Notes under the pieces: model-generated | Database searches by the model: none | The model's input: only the letters and a program-made list of their open reading frames with translations | What the model was told of the DNA's origin: nothing | Part shown: one piece after another, positions 61,738 through 64,000 of the stretch | How the letters are laid out: every line of letters begins with the position of its first letter | How positions within the stretch are numbered: position 1 is the stretch's first letter | Program-made: the position numbers and the translations under genes | From: an uncultured Rhodospirillales bacterium | Lineage (GTDB): Bacteria; Pseudomonadota; Alphaproteobacteria; CACIAM-22H2 | Reading direction: 5' to 3' | Assembly (NCBI GenBank): GCA_937926175.1 | Contig: CALANV010000030.1 | Location: forward strand, 124,001 to 188,000 | DNA: 64,000 nucleotides

Positions 61738-64000
61738 ATGAAGCCGGTCGCCGCGATCTCCCAGCAGATCTGGGACATGAAGTACCGCCTGAAGGGGGCC
61801 GACGGTACGCCGATCGACCGGACGATCGAGGATACATGGCGGCGCGTCGCCAATGCCCTGGCCGCGCCTGAAAAGGATCCGGAACTGTGGGCCGAGCGCT
61901 TCGCCTCGGCGCTTGCCGACTTCAAGGTCCTGCCCGCGGGACGCATCGTCGCCGGCGCCGGGACGAATCGCAGCGTCACCCTGTTCAACTGCTTCGTCAT
62001 GGGGACGATCCCCGACGACATGGGCGGGATCTTCGCGCATCTGCGCGAGGCGGCCCTCACGCTGCAGCAGGGCGGCGGCATCGGCTACGATTTCTCGACG
62101 CTGCGGCCGAAGGGCGCGCCCGTACGCGGCGTGGGCGCGGATGCTTCCGGGCCGCTGTCCTTCATGGACGTGTGGGACGCGATGTGCCGGACCATCATGT
62201 CGGCCGGCTATCGCCGCGGCGCCATGATGGCGACGCTCGCCTGCGACCATCCGGATATCGAGGCGTTCATCGAGGCCAAGCGCGAGCCGGGCCGGCTGCG
62301 CATGTTCAACCTCTCCGTCCTCGTAAGCGACGCCTTCATGCAGGCGGTCAAGGAGGACGCACCGTGGGAGCTGCGCTTCGAAGGCGTGCTGTTCAAGACC
62401 GTCCGCGCCCGCGATCTGTGGAACCGGATCATGCGCGCCAACTACGCCTACGCCGAACCCGGCGTCATCTTCATCGACCGCGTCAATCGGCGTAACAACC
62501 TCTGGTATGCCGAAACGATCCGCGCGACGAATCCGTGCGGCGAACAGCCGCTGCCGCCCTATGGCGCCTGCCTGCTGGGCTCGATCAATCTCGCCGCGCT
62601 GATCCGCGACCCGTTCACCGACCGGGCGCGGCTGGACGAGGCGGAGTTCGACCGGCTGGTGCCGCTCGCCGTGCGCATGCTGGACAACGCCATCGACGTG
62701 TCCCGCTTCCCCTTGCCGGCGCAGCAGGCCGAGGCGAAGGCGAAGCGACGTATCGGCCTGGGCATCACCGGGCTTGCCGATGCGCTCATCATGTGCCGCG
62801 CGCGCTACGCAAGCGAGCAGGCCGTGGCCTTGACCGAGTCGTGGATGCGGCGGCTGCAGCGGCTCGCCTATCTCGCCTCGATCGAGCTTGCGAAGGAGAA
62901 AGGCTCGTTCCCGCTGTTCGACCGCGACAAGTTTCTCGCCGGAGAGAACATCGCGACCCTCGACGTCGACATCCGGCAGGCGATCGCCGCGCACGGCATC
63001 CGCAACGCCCTGCTCACTTCCATCGCGCCGACGGGCACGATCTCGCTATTTGCCGACAACGTGTCGTCGGGGCTCGAGCCGGTGTTCAGCTTCAGCTACA
63101 CGCGCAGCATCCTCATGCCCGATGGCACCCGGCGGACCGAGGAGGTCAGCGATTACGCCTATCGCCTGTACCGGCGCCTGTTCGGCGAGGACGCGGCACT
63201 TCCCGACTATTTCGTCGACGCGCAACGCCTGTCGCCGGGCGACCACGTGATCATGCAGGCGGCTGTGCAGAAGTACGTCGACGCGTCGATTTCGAAGACG
63301 ATCAACTGCCCCGCAGACATATCGTTCGAGGCGTTCAAGGACGTGTACATGCAGGCCTACGAGCTGGGCTGCAAAGGCTGCACGACCTATCGCCCCAATC
63401 CGATCACCGGCGCGGTCCTCGCCGTGAAGGGCGAAGAACGCGCGACGCAGGCGCCCGCGCAACCGTCGTTGCCGCTGACGCGGCCGGCGCCGAAACCCGC
63501 CGATCCGTACGAGGCAGGCGCCGTCGTCCACATGACGCAGCCGCTCGATCGGCCGGAGGCGCTGCCGGGCAAGACCTACAAGGTCAAATGGCCGGACAGC
63601 GAGCACGCGATCTACATCACCATCAACGACATCATCGTCGATGGCCGCCGCCGCCCGTTCGAGGTCTTCATCAACTCCAAGAACATGGAGCACTACGCCT
63701 GGACCGTCGCGCTCACGCGCATGATCTCGGCGGTGTTCCGCCGCGGCGGCGACGTGTCGTTCGTCGTCGACGAGCTCAAGGCGGTCTTCGATCCGCGCGG
63801 CGGACAGTGGATGGGCGGGCGTTACGTCCCCTCGCTCCTCGCCGCGATCGGCGAGGTGATCGAGCGGCACATGATCGACATCGGCTTCCTCCGGACGGAT
63901 CGCCTCGATCCGGACCCGAGCGCCGCCGGCGCGTCGCGCGCCACGGTGGACGGCGTGGACCGGCCGCAGATCGCGGCAACGGCTGATGCCGGAACCGGCG
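61738..64000 (+). CDS. nrdJ: Adenosylcobalamin-dependent ribonucleotide reductase (NrdJ), runs off the window
   Basis: From ATG 61738 the frame stays open to the window end (about 754 codons). It reads MKPVAAISQQIWDMKYRLKG, then the class II RNR core: LPAGRIVAGAGTNRS with FNCFVMGTIPDDMGG, TNPCGEQPLPPYGACLLGS (active-site Cys in NPCGE), RRIGLGITGLADALI and SIAPTGTISLFADNVSSGLE. The C-terminal redox cysteines are in ELGCKGCTTYRP. A TSCPD-type domain follows (KTYKVKWPDSEHAIYITIND, EVFINSKNMEHYAW). It makes deoxynucleotides with B12. No B12 riboswitch is evident in the 174-base leader. Confidence 0.94.
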   Translation, partial: MKPVAAISQQIWDMKYRLKGADGTPIDRTIEDTWRRVANALAAPEKDPELWAERFASALADFKVLPAGRIVAGAGTNRSVTLFNCFVMGTIPDDMGGIFAHLREAALTLQQGGGIGYDFSTLRPKGAPVRGVGADASGPLSFMDVWDAMCRTIMSAGYRRGAMMATLACDHPDIEAFIEAKREPGRLRMFNLSVLVSDAFMQAVKEDAPWELRFEGVLFKTVRARDLWNRIMRANYAYAEPGVIFIDRVNRRNNLWYAETIRATNPCGEQPLPPYGACLLGSINLAALIRDPFTDRARLDEAEFDRLVPLAVRMLDNAIDVSRFPLPAQQAEAKAKRRIGLGITGLADALIMCRARYASEQAVALTESWMRRLQRLAYLASIELAKEKGSFPLFDRDKFLAGENIATLDVDIRQAIAAHGIRNALLTSIAPTGTISLFADNVSSGLEPVFSFSYTRSILMPDGTRRTEEVSDYAYRLYRRLFGEDAALPDYFVDAQRLSPGDHVIMQAAVQKYVDASISKTINCPADISFEAFKDVYMQAYELGCKGCTTYRPNPITGAVLAVKGEERATQAPAQPSLPLTRPAPKPADPYEAGAVVHMTQPLDRPEALPGKTYKVKWPDSEHAIYITINDIIVDGRRRPFEVFINSKNMEHYAWTVALTRMISAVFRRGGDVSFVVDELKAVFDPRGGQWMGGRYVPSLLAAIGEVIERHMIDIGFLRTDRLDPDPSAAGASRATVDGVDRPQIAATADAGTG

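Overview
The window is a high-GC (mid-60s percent by eye) stretch of bacterial chromosome. It looks alphaproteobacterial, probably Rhodospirillales or a relative. The support is the TamA/TamB pair, the ffs-dnaX-ybaB-recR order, ileS-lspA followed by a DUF3035 lipoprotein, a short alphaproteobacterial-type Pgi, an adenosylcobalamin-dependent ribonucleotide reductase, and both TRAP and tripartite tricarboxylate (TTT) transporters. I would not name a genus from this sequence alone.

Layout. 1-2.5 kb: a TRAP transporter (dctP-dctQ-dctM, minus strand) with a perfect 15-bp hairpin between dctP and dctQ. 2.8-11.2 kb: a pirin, an MFS permease and the outer-membrane assembly pair tamA-tamB. 11.2-20 kb: a PAS hybrid histidine kinase, a frameshifted TPR pseudogene, a ferritin-like protein, an EEP-family phosphodiesterase-like protein, small lipoproteins, HU, a lone receiver-domain protein and several small ORFs. 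20-22.8 kb: a Spy/CpxP-like periplasmic protein followed by an OmpR-type regulator and its kinase, which suggests an envelope-stress or metal-stress circuit.

23-25.9 kb is the most striking part: a two-gene operon of lower GC encoding a TIR-APAZ protein and a catalytically dead short Argonaute. This is a SPARTA-type abortive-infection system. It sits just beyond the 3' end of a tRNA-Leu(CAA) gene (26249-26334), so it is probably horizontally acquired.

26.5-34.2 kb is a catabolic block: an Asp/Glu-racemase-family enzyme, a three-subunit opine/D-amino-acid-type dehydrogenase (2Fe-2S protein, FAD/BFD subunit and a divergent DAO-family subunit) and a TTT transporter (tctB-tctA-tctC). 34.8-38.7 kb holds exported redox-associated genes: DUF305, a Tat-exported beta-propeller, and a sulfite-oxidase-type molybdoenzyme with a c-type cytochrome.

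39-64 kb is mainly housekeeping. It contains a MaoC hydratase, ribF, a translationally coupled run (42-aa ORF, small ACT-like protein, ileS, lspA), a DUF3035 lipoprotein with a clear terminator, an active/inactive M16 peptidase pair, pgi, mutL, a DAO-Rieske fusion, recR-ybaB-dnaX with the 4.5S SRP RNA upstream, nudC, a hemerythrin, the overlapping ftsE-ftsX-gmhB-ydcF-plsC operon, and the 5' part of nrdJ, which runs off the right end. Functions come from motifs and overall sequence resemblance; no database search was possible.
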